NCBI RefSeq assembly: GCF_018967845.1
Contig: NZ_JAHLZZ010000001.1
Coordinates: 434,001 to 498,000 of the forward strand
Reading direction: 5' to 3'
DNA length: 64,000 nt
Origin: Hymenobacter siberiensis
GTDB lineage: Bacteria > Bacteroidota > Bacteroidia > Cytophagales > Hymenobacteraceae
Shown: in pieces, positions 32,318 through 41,687 of the stretch
Layout: every line of letters starts with the position of its first letter
Numbering within the stretch: position 1 is the first letter of the stretch
Program-made: the position numbers and the translations under genes
Notes under the pieces: model-generated
The model's database searches: none
Seen by the model: the letters and a program-made list of their open reading frames with translations, nothing else
Told to the model about the DNA's origin: nothing

Positions 32318-34657
32318 ATGCCCAATACCCCTCCTGCCCGTCGTCCCAAGCCCCAACCTTTGAAACCGGTTCGTTCGGGGCGATTTACGGCGTTTGTGCG
32401 CACCATGTGGCTGCTGTTTGGCGTGGGTGTAGTGGGGCTGGCGCTGTTTGTGCTGGCCGTGAGCGGCAACTTCCTGGACCTGTTCGGGCGCATGCCCAAC
32501 CTCAAAAGCCTCGAAAACCCGCGCTCGGAGCTGGCCTCCGAGATTTATTCGGCCGATGGTATACTGCTGGGCAAATACTTCCGCGAGAACCGCACGCCCG
32601 TCGATTTCAAAGAGCTGCCCCAGAACCTGATTGACGCCCTCATCGCCACCGAGGACGTGCGTTTCGAGCAGCACTCGGGCATTGATGCCAAGAGCGTGCT
32701 ACGGGCCGTAACCGGTGTGCTCACCTTCTCGCACAACGGCGGCGGCTCCACGCTCACGCAGCAGGTGGCCAAGGTGCTGTTTCGCACCCGGGGCGACCTC
32801 AACGACGGCACCCTGAACGGCACCGGCAAGCTCGGCCTGCTCATCACCAAAACGAAAGAATGGATTCTGGCCATCCGGCTGGAGCGCAACTACACGAAGC
32901 GCGAAATCATCCGGATGTACTTCAACACCGTGGAATACGGTTCCAACGCCTTCGGCATCAACACGGCAGCCAAGACGTTCTTCAACAAGTCGCCCAAAAA
33001 CCTGAGCACGCCCGAGGCCGCCACGCTAGTGGGCATCGTGAACGCACCGGGCCGCTTCAGCCCCGTGGTGCACCCCGACCGCTCGCGCAAGCGCCGCAAC
33101 TGGGTGCTGCGCCAGATGGCTAAGTCGAACTACATCACCACCACCGAGCTGGCCCAGGACACAGCCAAGGCCATTGTGCTGCACTACTCCGTGGAGAACC
33201 CCAGCAAGGGCCTGGCCCCCTATTTCCGGGCCGAGGTGGTGAAATCGCTGCTAAGCTGGGCCAAGGAAACCGACCACGACCTGTACGCCGACGGCCTGAA
33301 AATCTACACTACCATTGACTCGCGCATGCAACAGCACGCCGAGCAGTCGCTGGCCGAACACATGACGCTCCAGCAGAAGTGGTTTTCGGCCCACTGGAAG
33401 GGCCAGCTGCCCTGGCGCGACGAAAACGGCAAAATCATCCCCAACTTCCTGGTGAACTCCATGCGCCGCACCCAGCGCTACAAGTCGCTGATGGCCCAGT
33501 ACGACGGCAACCGCGACTCGGTGAACTACTACCTGCATAAGAAGTACAAGATGCAGGTATTCTCCTGGCAGGGCGAGAAGGAGATGCTGATGTCGCCCTA
33601 CGACTCGCTCGAGTACTACAAGCGCTACCTGCAGGCCGGCTTCATGGCCATGAACCCGCTCAACGGCCAGATTAAGGCCTGGGTGGGCGGCCCCAACTAC
33701 AAGTTCTTCAAGTTCGACCACGTGCGGCAGGGCAAGCGCCAGCCCGGCTCCACGTTCAAACCCATCGTGTATGTGGCGGCCATCGACCAGGGCTACTCGC
33801 CCTGCTACCCGCGCCCCGACGTGGCCACCACCTTCCCCGCCGTGGCGGGCCGGGCGGCCTACACGCCCCACAACTTCGAGGGTAATTTCTCGGGCCGCAC
33901 CTTCACCCTGCGCCAGGCGCTGGCCCGGTCCATGAACTCTATCACAGCCTGGCTGGTGATGAAGCTCACCCCCGAAACCATCGCCGCCTACGCCAAGCGC
34001 CTCGGCATCACCTCACCGGTCGATGCTGTGCCATCGATGGGCTTCGGCACCTCCGATTGCAGCATTTTCGAGCTGTGCGGTGTCTATTCCACCTTCGTAA
34101 ACAAGGGCGTTTACACCACTCCCATCATGGTGACCCGTATCGAGGACAAGAATGGCAACGTGCTGCGCGAGTTCGTGCCCCGCACCCGGGAAGTGCTCAG
34201 CGAAGAAACGGCCTACATCATGACCAACATGCTGCAGGCCAGCACCACCGAGCCCGGCGGCACCAGCACCATCCTGCACACCGGCTTCAAGTTTCCATAT
34301 GAAATCGGGGCCAAAACCGGCACCACCAGCAACTACTCCGATGCCTGGTTCATGGGCATCACCCCCGACCTGGTGTGCGGCATGTGGGTGGGCGGCGAAG
34401 ACCGCAGCATCCACTTCCGCACCGGCACCTACGGCCAAGGCGCGCGCGAGGCCCTGCCGCTCTACGGCCTATTCATGCAGAAAGTGTACAAGGACAAGCG
34501 CATCGGCATCAACACCGGCCCCTTCCCCAAGCCCGCCACCCCGCTCAGCATCGAAATCGACTGCTCGAAATACTACGGCGGCCAGCGCGACACCATTCCC
34601 GCAGACCAGAAAATGCAGGTGCCCGACGCCGGCGACCTGGACGATAAGGACATATAA
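32318..34657 (+). CDS. Class A penicillin-binding protein (PBP1A-type transglycosylase/transpeptidase)
   Basis: A 779-residue bifunctional peptidoglycan synthase. One N-terminal membrane helix (about 30-50) anchors it to the inner membrane. The GT51 glycosyltransferase domain carries the catalytic Glu112 in IATEDVRFEQHSGID and the GGGSTLTQQVAK motif. The transpeptidase domain has SxxK at Ser478 (PGSTFKP), SxN at Ser538 (SMNS) and KTG at Lys666 (KTGTTSNYSDAWF). All active-site residues are intact. The C-terminal tail is short and acidic. It lies between porW and uvrC; both flanking gaps are filled with inverted repeats. Confidence 0.96.
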   Translation: MPNTPPARRPKPQPLKPVRSGRFTAFVRTMWLLFGVGVVGLALFVLAVSGNFLDLFGRMPNLKSLENPRSELASEIYSADGILLGKYFRENRTPVDFKELPQNLIDALIATEDVRFEQHSGIDAKSVLRAVTGVLTFSHNGGGSTLTQQVAKVLFRTRGDLNDGTLNGTGKLGLLITKTKEWILAIRLERNYTKREIIRMYFNTVEYGSNAFGINTAAKTFFNKSPKNLSTPEAATLVGIVNAPGRFSPVVHPDRSRKRRNWVLRQMAKSNYITTTELAQDTAKAIVLHYSVENPSKGLAPYFRAEVVKSLLSWAKETDHDLYADGLKIYTTIDSRMQQHAEQSLAEHMTLQQKWFSAHWKGQLPWRDENGKIIPNFLVNSMRRTQRYKSLMAQYDGNRDSVNYYLHKKYKMQVFSWQGEKEMLMSPYDSLEYYKRYLQAGFMAMNPLNGQIKAWVGGPNYKFFKFDHVRQGKRQPGSTFKPIVYVAAIDQGYSPCYPRPDVATTFPAVAGRAAYTPHNFEGNFSGRTFTLRQALARSMNSITAWLVMKLTPETIAAYAKRLGITSPVDAVPSMGFGTSDCSIFELCGVYSTFVNKGVYTTPIMVTRIEDKNGNVLREFVPRTREVLSEETAYIMTNMLQASTTEPGGTSTILHTGFKFPYEIGAKTGTTSNYSDAWFMGITPDLVCGMWVGGEDRSIHFRTGTYGQGAREALPLYGLFMQKVYKDKRIGINTGPFPKPATPLSIEIDCSKYYGGQRDTIPADQKMQVPDAGDLDDKDI

Positions 34658-34884
34658 ATCACAGATTACCGCTGATTAACCGTGATTTCGCTGATTCTTT
34701 TAGCTGAATCACGCAAGCGGCGGTTTTATAAGGAATGGCCGGCGACTTTTGCCGGTCATTTTTTGTTATCGATGACACCTCTTTGCCCTCCAAGGGGACT
34801 CCTTTTTAGCGCCCCACCTCCCTCCTTCCCAACACGCCGGCTGAATCAGCGTAATCACGGTTAATCAGCGACAATCTGCGATTT
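34656..34884. repeat. Inverted repeat spanning exactly the PBP-uvrC gap
   Basis: The 42-nt arms (34656-34697 and 34843-34884) agree at 38 positions and consist of roughly ten-base GATT-containing quasi-repeats (CGCTGATTAACCGTGATT). The left arm starts inside the PBP stop codon and the right arm ends at the base before the uvrC ATG. Confidence 0.92.
34734..34764 (+). terminator. Terminator of the PBP gene
   Basis: AATGGCCGGC pairs with GCCGGTCATT (one G-T) around GACTTTT and is followed by TTTT. It lies within the loop of the larger inverted repeat. Confidence 0.75.
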
Positions 34885-36726
34885 ATGGCAGCCAACCCCG
34901 AACTGCAAGCCCAAATTTCCGCCCTGCCCCACAAGCCCGGCGTGTACAAGTATTTTGATGATGAGGGCATCATCTACGTGGGCAAGGCCATCGACCTGCG
35001 CAAGCGCGTGAGCAGCTACTTCACCAAGCAGGACCACAACAAGAAAACCCAGCAGCTGGTCCGCAACATCAAGCGCCTGGAGTTTACCATCGTCGACAGT
35101 GAATCCGATGCCTTCCTGCTCGAAAACAACCTCATCAAGCAGCACCAACCTAAGTACAACATCCTGCTGAAGGACGGCAAAACCTACCCCTTCCTGTGCC
35201 TCACCAACGAGCGGTTCCCCCGCCTCATTCCCACGCGCAATAAGATTAACGACGGCTCGCGCTACTACGGCCCCTACGCCAACGGCACTGCCCTCAACGT
35301 GCTGTTGGAGCTCATCCGGGCCCTCTACCCGCTCCGCACCTGCAACTACAACCTCAGCGCCGCCAACGTCGAAGCCGGCAAGTTCAAGCCCTGCCTGGAG
35401 CTGCAAATCGGCAACTGTAACGCGCCCTGCGTCGCCCGCGAAGAAGAGGCCACCTACAACACCTACATCCAGCAAATCCGCAACATCCTCAACGGCGACC
35501 TGCGCATCCCCAAGCAGTACTTCCGCGAGCGCATGAGCGCCGCCGCCCAGGACATGCAGTACGAGCTGGCCCACCAGTTCAAGGTCAAGCTCGATAAGCT
35601 CGAAGCCTTCCAGGCCAAGTCCACCATCGTGAGCGACACGCTCACTAACATCGACGTCTTCGCTATCGCCAGCAACGAGAAAGCGGGCTTTATCACGTAT
35701 CTGAAGGTGATGAACGGCAGCATCATCCTCACGCAGTCGCTGGAAGTCACCAAAAAGCTCGATGAGGAGGATGCCGAAATCCTCGCCCCGCTCATCATGC
35801 AGCTGCGTCAGGAGTTCGAAAGCGAGTCGAAGGAAATCCTCACCAATGTGGCTGTCGAACTCCCGCTGCCCGGCGTGAACCTCGCCGTGCCCCAAATCGG
35901 CGACAAGCGCAAGCTACTTGAACTGGCCATCAAAAACGTGCTCTACGCCCGCAAGGAAAAGGAAAGCATGAATGAGAAGAGCAAGGACAGCAACGAGGTG
36001 CGAATCATGGAAACCATCAAAAAGGACCTGCGCCTTACCGAGCTTCCTAAGCACATCGAGTGCTTCGACAACTCCAACTTCCAGGGCGATAACCCGGTGG
36101 CCGCCATGGTCTGCTTCCGCAACTCCAAGCCCAGCAAGCGCGATTACCGCCACTACCACATCAAAACCGTCATCGGCCCCAACGACTTCGACTCCATGTA
36201 CGAAGTCGTTTCCCGCCGCTACCGTCGCCTGGTGGATGAAGGCGCAAGCCTCCCGCAGCTCGTTATCGTCGACGGCGGCAAGGGCCAGCTGAGCATGGCC
36301 GTCAAGGCCCTGAAAGACCTCAACCTCTGGGGCCAGATTGCCATCATCGGCATCGCCAAGCGCCTCGAAGAAATCTACGTCCCCAACGACCCGCTGCCTA
36401 TCTACATCGACAAACGCAGCGAATCCCTCCGCCTCTTCCAGCGCATGCGCGACGAAGTACACCGCTTCGGCATCACTTTCCACCGCTCCCTTCGCGACGC
36501 CGGCACCCTCAAAACCGAGCTCACCGACGTCAAAGGCCTCGGCCCCGTCACCGCCGAAAAACTCCTCAACAAGTTCAAGTCCGTCAAGAAAATCCGCGAG
36601 CTCACCGAAGCCGAGTTAATCGCCGAAGTAGGCAAGTCCAAAGCCCGAATCCTCCAAACCTACCTCGCCGAAAACGAAGCCCCCGCCCACCCCATGCCCC
36701 CCCGCCAGCTTCCCAAACCAGCCTAA
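34885..36726 (+). CDS. uvrC: Excinuclease ABC subunit C
   Basis: A 613-residue nucleotide excision repair endonuclease that makes both incisions around lesions bound by UvrAB. The N-terminal GIY-YIG domain is clear (LPHKPGVYKYF, IIYVGKAIDLRKRVSSYF). A Cys cluster follows (ELQIGNCNAPCV), then a UVR-like helix (FRERMSAAAQDMQYELAHQF). The C-terminal RNase H-like domain has ECFDNSNFQGDNPVA and LVIVDGGKGQLS, and a helix-hairpin-helix ends the core (LTDVKGLGPVTAEKLL). All expected parts are present and the length is normal. Confidence 0.97.
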   Translation: MAANPELQAQISALPHKPGVYKYFDDEGIIYVGKAIDLRKRVSSYFTKQDHNKKTQQLVRNIKRLEFTIVDSESDAFLLENNLIKQHQPKYNILLKDGKTYPFLCLTNERFPRLIPTRNKINDGSRYYGPYANGTALNVLLELIRALYPLRTCNYNLSAANVEAGKFKPCLELQIGNCNAPCVAREEEATYNTYIQQIRNILNGDLRIPKQYFRERMSAAAQDMQYELAHQFKVKLDKLEAFQAKSTIVSDTLTNIDVFAIASNEKAGFITYLKVMNGSIILTQSLEVTKKLDEEDAEILAPLIMQLRQEFESESKEILTNVAVELPLPGVNLAVPQIGDKRKLLELAIKNVLYARKEKESMNEKSKDSNEVRIMETIKKDLRLTELPKHIECFDNSNFQGDNPVAAMVCFRNSKPSKRDYRHYHIKTVIGPNDFDSMYEVVSRRYRRLVDEGASLPQLVIVDGGKGQLSMAVKALKDLNLWGQIAIIGIAKRLEEIYVPNDPLPIYIDKRSESLRLFQRMRDEVHRFGITFHRSLRDAGTLKTELTDVKGLGPVTAEKLLNKFKSVKKIRELTEAELIAEVGKSKARILQTYLAENEAPAHPMPPRQLPKPA

Positions 36727-36782
36727 CCATCTAAACAGAAAAAGCCCTCGCATCACTGCAAGGGCTTTTTCTGTTTAGATGG
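36727..36782. terminator. Bidirectional terminator between uvrC and gldN
   Basis: Perfect 22-bp arms (36727-36748 and 36761-36782) include the block AAAAAGCCCT/AGGGCTTTTT, so U-runs follow the inner GC stem in both directions. It serves the convergent genes uvrC and gldN. Confidence 0.93.
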
Positions 36783-36800
36783 TAACCGAATCGACTACAA

Positions 36801-36840
36801 AATCCGTGAAATCCACTTAAATCTGCGAAATCCGTGATTT
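36801..36840. repeat. Short periodic repeat AATCCGTGA / AATCTGCGA
   Basis: Four quasi-copies of an AATCYGYGA-like unit about ten bases long run from 36801 into the gldN stop codon. It resembles one arm of the array at 34656-34884 but has no inverted partner here. Confidence 0.6.
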
Positions 36841-37819
36841 AGAAGGACCACAGGTTATACTCGTACTCTACCAAGTCAGCGGCCGTCTGCTGAGCAGCCA
36901 GGATGCCTTGCTGAGCGCCACCGTAGATGTCGTCCAAACGGCTGTCGCCAGCGTTCGACACCTTGGTGATGTACGAGTTAAACAACCACAGCTCAAACGC
37001 ATCAGCAAGGTTCTTGTGCTGCGCATCATTCTCGGCGTTGAACCAGATGGCATTCTGCGGATTGTTGCGGAACACCTTCACCAAGTCGCTGTACTTGAAG
37101 TAGCCAATGGGCTTCTCAATGCCCGACGTGTTGGCGCGCAGCGTCGAAGGAACAAAAAGACCAATGGACTTAATGTCGTGATACATCCGCGACCGTTTCT
37201 TGTCGAAAATCATATCCTCCTTCAACTCCATCTCATACAGGTCTTTGTACCGGTATTCGTTGGCCGGAGGAGCTGGCTTGGCCACCGGAGCAACTGCTAT
37301 GGTTTCGTAAATGGTCTTGCCCTTTTTATCCTTCATCGGCTTGCCATTGGCACCTATTTTAGGCTGGCGAACCGTTTTAGCCGTGCTCTTGGATGTCTTT
37401 TTAGGAGCGCCCCAATCATCACCGCCACCGCCCAGGTCAGACTGGCTAAAGCCAGCTGCTTTTTCCTCGTCGCTCAGTTTCACTGCCTCATCGGCATATG
37501 ACATGTTGGACGAGATTTCCTGCGGGTTGAGTGTAGACGTAAGCGAATCATTTTTGTATGCCTGCAATTCGCCCCGCTTCACTGCCTCCAGAATCACCCG
37601 GCTGATTTCTTTGCCTTCGGAAAACATCGGCTTATTCTGCTTCTCACGCAGGTCTACCTGCCGCCAGATGCTCTTACGAAACATTTGGTCCGATAGCGGA
37701 ATCGGCCGGTGCGAGCCGGTGCTGCTCGCCGTAGTGGCCTGCTCCTGCGCCGAAACCGACAGCGAAAGCGAAAGCGACAGGCCCACCGCGATAGCGGCCA
37801 AGGTGTGAATGGATTTCAT
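36839..37819 (-). CDS. gldN: T9SS ring/motor-associated protein GldN (PorN)
   Basis: A 326-residue periplasmic protein that forms the T9SS ring with GldK. The start at 37819 (MKSIHTLAAIAVG) gives a signal peptide ending near VSAQEQ; an earlier in-frame Met adds five residues. Family features include HRPIPLSDQMFRKSIWRQVDLREKQN near the N-terminus, KDLYEMELKEDMIFDKKRSRMYHDI in the middle, and LWLFNSYITKVSNAGDSRLDDIY. An Ala/Pro/Lys-rich insertion (about 140-180) is poorly conserved. It is the last gene of gldKLMN, 58 bp after gldM. Confidence 0.94.
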   Translation of the reverse strand: MKSIHTLAAIAVGLSLSLSLSVSAQEQATTASSTGSHRPIPLSDQMFRKSIWRQVDLREKQNKPMFSEGKEISRVILEAVKRGELQAYKNDSLTSTLNPQEISSNMSYADEAVKLSDEEKAAGFSQSDLGGGGDDWGAPKKTSKSTAKTVRQPKIGANGKPMKDKKGKTIYETIAVAPVAKPAPPANEYRYKDLYEMELKEDMIFDKKRSRMYHDIKSIGLFVPSTLRANTSGIEKPIGYFKYSDLVKVFRNNPQNAIWFNAENDAQHKNLADAFELWLFNSYITKVSNAGDSRLDDIYGGAQQGILAAQQTAADLVEYEYNLWSF

Positions 37820-37877
37820 AACGGGCAAAAGCAAATTGATTGTAAGATAGTTCGCTAACGTAACTACGGTGTAGATA

Positions 37878-39479
37878 TTATAGCAACGGGATATTGAACT
37901 GTTTCGAAACGCTTACCGGCTCAACACTGCCCTGGAAGGTCTGGCGCTGCACTTCTTTCACTTCGATGTACAGACGGTCGCCGTCACGATAGGCATTCAC
38001 CACATCGCTCAGGTCAGCCTGCGGGCCGCTCACGGTCTTCGTCGGCAAAGCCGGACGACGGCCACGTACCAGCGTCACTTCGTAGCGCGACACGCGGAAC
38101 TTCGCATCGTCGGGCAGGAAGGTAGCAAAGCCAGCATCCGGGATAGCGCGCAGGTTCAGCGAGCGCACAGCCGTACCGGGGGTACCCTGCTTCTCGTTGG
38201 CCTGACGGCCGCCCACCCAGCACTCAATGGTGGGCTTAGGAATAGGACGCACCTGGAAAGTCTGCGAGCCAATGGCATTGCCACCGCTGCTAACATTCAG
38301 AGTTACTTCTCTTGCGCTGGGGACCAGCGTTACGTCACCAGTCTTGGCACCCTGGATTGCCGAAGCACCCGAAGCCGAGAAGCTAGGCTTATACTGAGCA
38401 CCCAAAGCGGGCACCGAAACGTTCAGCTTGTTGCCGCACTTGAAGTACAGCGCCTGCACCGAAGCCGACTGAATCTGCATCACCGGCTTGGTGATGGTAT
38501 AAGGCACTTTCACTATGAAAGTAGTATCGCGGTTATTCTGGTTGAATTTAATCCGACCTTCCCACGAAGCCTTGGCATTACCGGAAGCATCGAAGCCACC
38601 CGGACGGGCCGTGAACTCTACTTTGCCGTGGCCATCGGCACCTACTGCGAGCGGGCTGCCGTTCAGCGTCATCTTCTGCTGAAGGCCGGTGGCCGAAGCA
38701 GTCAGGAACAGCTCGGCTTTGTACTTGGTGCCGGCAGCCACCGTGTTCGACTCTGCGCTGGCAAAAGCACCGATTTTGTCGAACGAGATGATGGTAGCAC
38801 CTACTTTCTTCGCCTGCTCCGACAGGGCATCAGCTTCCAGCTTCAGCACAGCGGTTTCCTTTTGCGACAGTACTGCCAGGGCAGCTACCAGCGGCGTATT
38901 CTCAAAGTTCAGCTCAGCAAAATCCTTGTTGCGCTGCTCCATGGTCGTATGCTCTTTGGAGTTGATGATACGCGAATCCTCTTTGCCGTCCAGTGCCAGC
39001 GGAGTTGCATCCGGCACGTAGGTTTTGATGAAGGTCGAGTAGCTGTTCAACTCCGCTTTCAGCGGGTATGCCAGGCCATTCTTTTTGCCGCCCAGCATGA
39101 TTGGCATCACTTTGTTGTTGGCGTCCGGGTCTTTAAAGTCGGGGGCACCCTTAACGTTGCCCGTGCCAGCAATGAGTTTGTCGCGAACGTCCTGCAGATA
39201 GGCAATCATTGCCTTCGTCTTGGTCCGGATTTCCTCGCTTTGCTTCAGCACCGTCACATCGCTAGCGAGGTTGTGGTTCTTGTCAACAGCAGCCTGAATA
39301 CCTTTCACGGTATTATCGGCCGCCATGTTGGTTTTGCCATTGACGTCAATCAAGCTGTCGTCGATGAACTTGAACTTCAGCAGAATCGCTGAGTTCACTT
39401 GGAGCGCCAGAAGAGCGGTCAGCACGAGGTACATCATGCCAATCATCTTCTGCCGCGGGGTTTCTTTTCCGCCTGCCAT
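37878..39479 (-). CDS. gldM: T9SS motor protein GldM (PorM)
   Basis: A 533-residue inner-membrane protein with one N-terminal helix (MYLVLTALLALQVNSAILLKF) and a long periplasmic part that reaches the outer-membrane ring. Together with GldL it forms the proton-driven motor of T9SS and gliding. The first residues MAGGKETPRQKMIGMMYLVL are the family signature. The periplasmic region should fold into four domains; repeated beta-rich segments are visible, with two cysteines only (FKCGNKLNV and IECWVGG). It lies 52 bp downstream of gldL. Confidence 0.96.
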   Translation of the reverse strand: MAGGKETPRQKMIGMMYLVLTALLALQVNSAILLKFKFIDDSLIDVNGKTNMAADNTVKGIQAAVDKNHNLASDVTVLKQSEEIRTKTKAMIAYLQDVRDKLIAGTGNVKGAPDFKDPDANNKVMPIMLGGKKNGLAYPLKAELNSYSTFIKTYVPDATPLALDGKEDSRIINSKEHTTMEQRNKDFAELNFENTPLVAALAVLSQKETAVLKLEADALSEQAKKVGATIISFDKIGAFASAESNTVAAGTKYKAELFLTASATGLQQKMTLNGSPLAVGADGHGKVEFTARPGGFDASGNAKASWEGRIKFNQNNRDTTFIVKVPYTITKPVMQIQSASVQALYFKCGNKLNVSVPALGAQYKPSFSASGASAIQGAKTGDVTLVPSAREVTLNVSSGGNAIGSQTFQVRPIPKPTIECWVGGRQANEKQGTPGTAVRSLNLRAIPDAGFATFLPDDAKFRVSRYEVTLVRGRRPALPTKTVSGPQADLSDVVNAYRDGDRLYIEVKEVQRQTFQGSVEPVSVSKQFNIPLL

Positions 39480-39531
39480 TATCTGTTTCCGCTAAAATTG
39501 GATGAGAACTATCTGATGCGCTGGTCGGTGC

Positions 39532-40338
39532 TTAGGCCTGGGCCGGGGCACGCATGGCGTTCAGCATGTTGCCGTACACCCGGTTCAGCGACGTCAGGTT
39601 GCCCGTCAGGTCGGCTACTTGCTTCTGGAACTGCTCGGTGTCTTTGCCGGCCTGCGTCATGTTCTCCATGGCGTGGCTCAGCGTACCGTAGAACTGGTTC
39701 ATGGACTTGAGGTGCGTGTTGGCATCCTGCAGTTCCATTTCGTACACGGCGTTCAGCGCGCCCAGGTTCTTGGTCACGTTCTGTACCTGCATGTGGTACT
39801 CTTTGGCGTCCGAAGTAGCATTCGACATGGCCGAAATAGCTTCTACCGTGTTGCCGTAAGCCACGTTGATTTTGTCGAGCGAATCGGCAGCCGAACGCAC
39901 TTTCTTGGTGTACTCGTCGGTCACGTTAGCAGCTTCGCCCAGTTGCGACATCTGCGAAGTGGTGGTGCTGAGGCGGTTCAGGCCCTGGCCCAAGCTAGTG
40001 AGGGCTTCCGGTGTTACGTTAGCATTTTTCAGCATGTCGTCCAGCTTCATCGTCAGGCCTTTGGCATCGCTGGCACCACCTACCTGGCGGCTGCTGGTCG
40101 AAGGGTCATAGCCGTCGTTCAGCTCCGGGTAAACCAATGCCCAATCAGGCTCGTGAGCGGTAGGCTGGAATGCGCTCAAGGCAAAGATTACTGCTTCTGT
40201 ACCAAGACCCACAATCAGCATTATGTCAGCACCAGCCCAGTGCTCAATTTTAAACAATGCACCGACGATTACAACTGCTGCACCGAGGCCGTAGATTTTG
40301 GGCATCAGCGTATCATAGAGAAAACTTTTAGCTGCCAT
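39532..40338 (-). CDS. gldL: T9SS motor protein GldL (PorL)
   Basis: A 268-residue inner-membrane protein with two N-terminal helices (about 15-29 and 38-55) and a cytoplasmic, mostly helical C-terminal region. In the family a membrane glutamate takes part in proton flow; here Glu48 in LIVGLGTEAVIFALSAF is in that place, with Lys30 and Tyr16 as other conserved polar residues. GldL and GldM form a 5:2 rotary complex. The C-terminal helices (ATSDAKEYHMQVQNVTKNLG) look like coiled coil. The operon order gldK-L-M-N is standard. Confidence 0.96.
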   Translation of the reverse strand: MAAKSFLYDTLMPKIYGLGAAVVIVGALFKIEHWAGADIMLIVGLGTEAVIFALSAFQPTAHEPDWALVYPELNDGYDPSTSSRQVGGASDAKGLTMKLDDMLKNANVTPEALTSLGQGLNRLSTTTSQMSQLGEAANVTDEYTKKVRSAADSLDKINVAYGNTVEAISAMSNATSDAKEYHMQVQNVTKNLGALNAVYEMELQDANTHLKSMNQFYGTLSHAMENMTQAGKDTEQFQKQVADLTGNLTSLNRVYGNMLNAMRAPAQA

Positions 40339-40419
40339 GAGGATTAACGATTGAAAGGGGTTGAAGAGGTGTTGGAAGGGGGGAGGGTGGTTGAGAGTTG
40401 GCGTCAGCCGGTTGAAATT

Positions 40420-41439
40420 TTAGTTGAGGGAGCTGTTCGTACCCATCCCGATTTGAATCATCGAGCACCGGAAACCGATGTAGGAGCGAGCCGAATCCTG
40501 GTATTCAAAATTGCGGGTACCGGTTTCGAGGAAGTACGCAATGTCTTTCCACGAACCGCCACGCACCACTTTGCGGGGCTCGTTATCGTCCGGGTTGGTA
40601 GGGTTCAAGTCCCAAACCACCGGCACCGAAGCCTCCATGTAGGCGTCATCGCACCACTCCGAGACGTTGCCGGCCATATCGTACAGGCCAAAATCGTTGG
40701 GGAAGAACGAGCCAACTTCCGCAGTGTAGGCAAAGCCGTCGGAAGCATAATCGCCACGGCCGGGCTTAAAGTTGGCCAGCATGCAGCCCTTGCTGTTGCG
40801 CAGGTAAGGACCACCCCAAGGGTAAGTAGCCAAGTCGCGGCCGCCACGAGCGGCGTACTCCCACTCAGCCTCGGAAGGCAAACGGAAGTTCGGGTCGTTG
40901 GCCGAGCCGGTTTCTTCGCGGGCGGCGTTGCGGAACTTGGTACGCCAGTTGCAGAAATACTTAGCGGCAAACCAATCGACGCCAACCACCGGATAGTCGT
41001 CGAATGCCGGGTGGGTGTAGTAGTACTCCAGCAGCGGGTCGCCCATGTGGTAGGTGAAGTCGCGCACCCACACCGTGGTATCGGGGTAGAGCTCGGTCAT
41101 CACGTACTCTTCGCCCAGTACATCCAGAGAGTCCTGTTTGATGGCATCGACGAACTGGCGGTACTCGTTGTTGGTAATCTCTGTTTCGTCCATGTAAAAG
41201 CCGGCGATAGTCACCTGCTTGTTCATGTTGACCATCGAAGCGGAAATATCCTGGTCGGTCTGGCCCATGTGGAACGTGCCTCCTGGGCAGGGGACCATTC
41301 CAAATGGCACTTCCTGAGGATTAAAGAACGGACGGTCCTCGGAGCCAACCAGGTCACCCGTAGGGCCTTTGCCAAATCCACACCCGCCTAATAATGCCCC
41401 GGAAATAGCGAAAAGGGATATTGCTAGAAGCTTGTTCAT
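40420..41439 (-). CDS. gldK: T9SS/gliding lipoprotein GldK (PorK)
   Basis: A 339-residue outer-membrane lipoprotein that forms the periplasmic ring with GldN. The signal ends in the lipobox ALLGGC (Cys20). The body is a formylglycine-generating-enzyme-like (SUMF) fold, seen in GGTFHMGQTDQD, FYMDETEITNNEYRQFV, NFRLPSEAEWEYAARGG, GLYDMAGNVSEW and KVVRGGSWKD. The catalytic cysteine pair of true sulfatase activators is not expected in GldK. GldJ is similar, but the position directly before gldL decides for GldK. It is the first gene of the operon, with a good promoter at 41498-41528. Confidence 0.95.
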   Translation of the reverse strand: MNKLLAISLFAISGALLGGCGFGKGPTGDLVGSEDRPFFNPQEVPFGMVPCPGGTFHMGQTDQDISASMVNMNKQVTIAGFYMDETEITNNEYRQFVDAIKQDSLDVLGEEYVMTELYPDTTVWVRDFTYHMGDPLLEYYYTHPAFDDYPVVGVDWFAAKYFCNWRTKFRNAAREETGSANDPNFRLPSEAEWEYAARGGRDLATYPWGGPYLRNSKGCMLANFKPGRGDYASDGFAYTAEVGSFFPNDFGLYDMAGNVSEWCDDAYMEASVPVVWDLNPTNPDDNEPRKVVRGGSWKDIAYFLETGTRNFEYQDSARSYIGFRCSMIQIGMGTNSSLN

Positions 41440-41497
41440 GAGAGTTAGAAATTCTGTTTAATTGCCGATACCGCTAAAGTACATTTGGATGGGCAGG

Positions 41498-41528
41498 CAA
41501 ATCTACACTTTTTTAGGTCGCGGTGCAA
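41498..41528 (-). promoter_or_regulatory. gldK: Bacteroidota-type promoter of gldKLMN
   Basis: On the minus strand TTG (41528-41526) is separated by 20 bases from TAGATTTG (41505-41498), matching the -33/-7 consensus TTG-N19/20-TAnnTTTG. Transcription should start near 41490, leaving a leader of about 50 bases before the gldK ATG. The rest of the 248-bp gap to porP is AT-rich and holds no gene. Confidence 0.72.
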
Positions 41529-41687
41529 TACCTGCCTTTCGTAAAAGGCGACCAAATTGAGGGTAAACACGCTGAATAGCGTAAATAAATCGGTTAATCC
41601 GTTTTATTGTTTGCGAGGCCGACTAAATTTTATCCTAACTGAATAGGACAATGCTCATCCTGAGTACAAGATAAGAAAATAGGAGAA

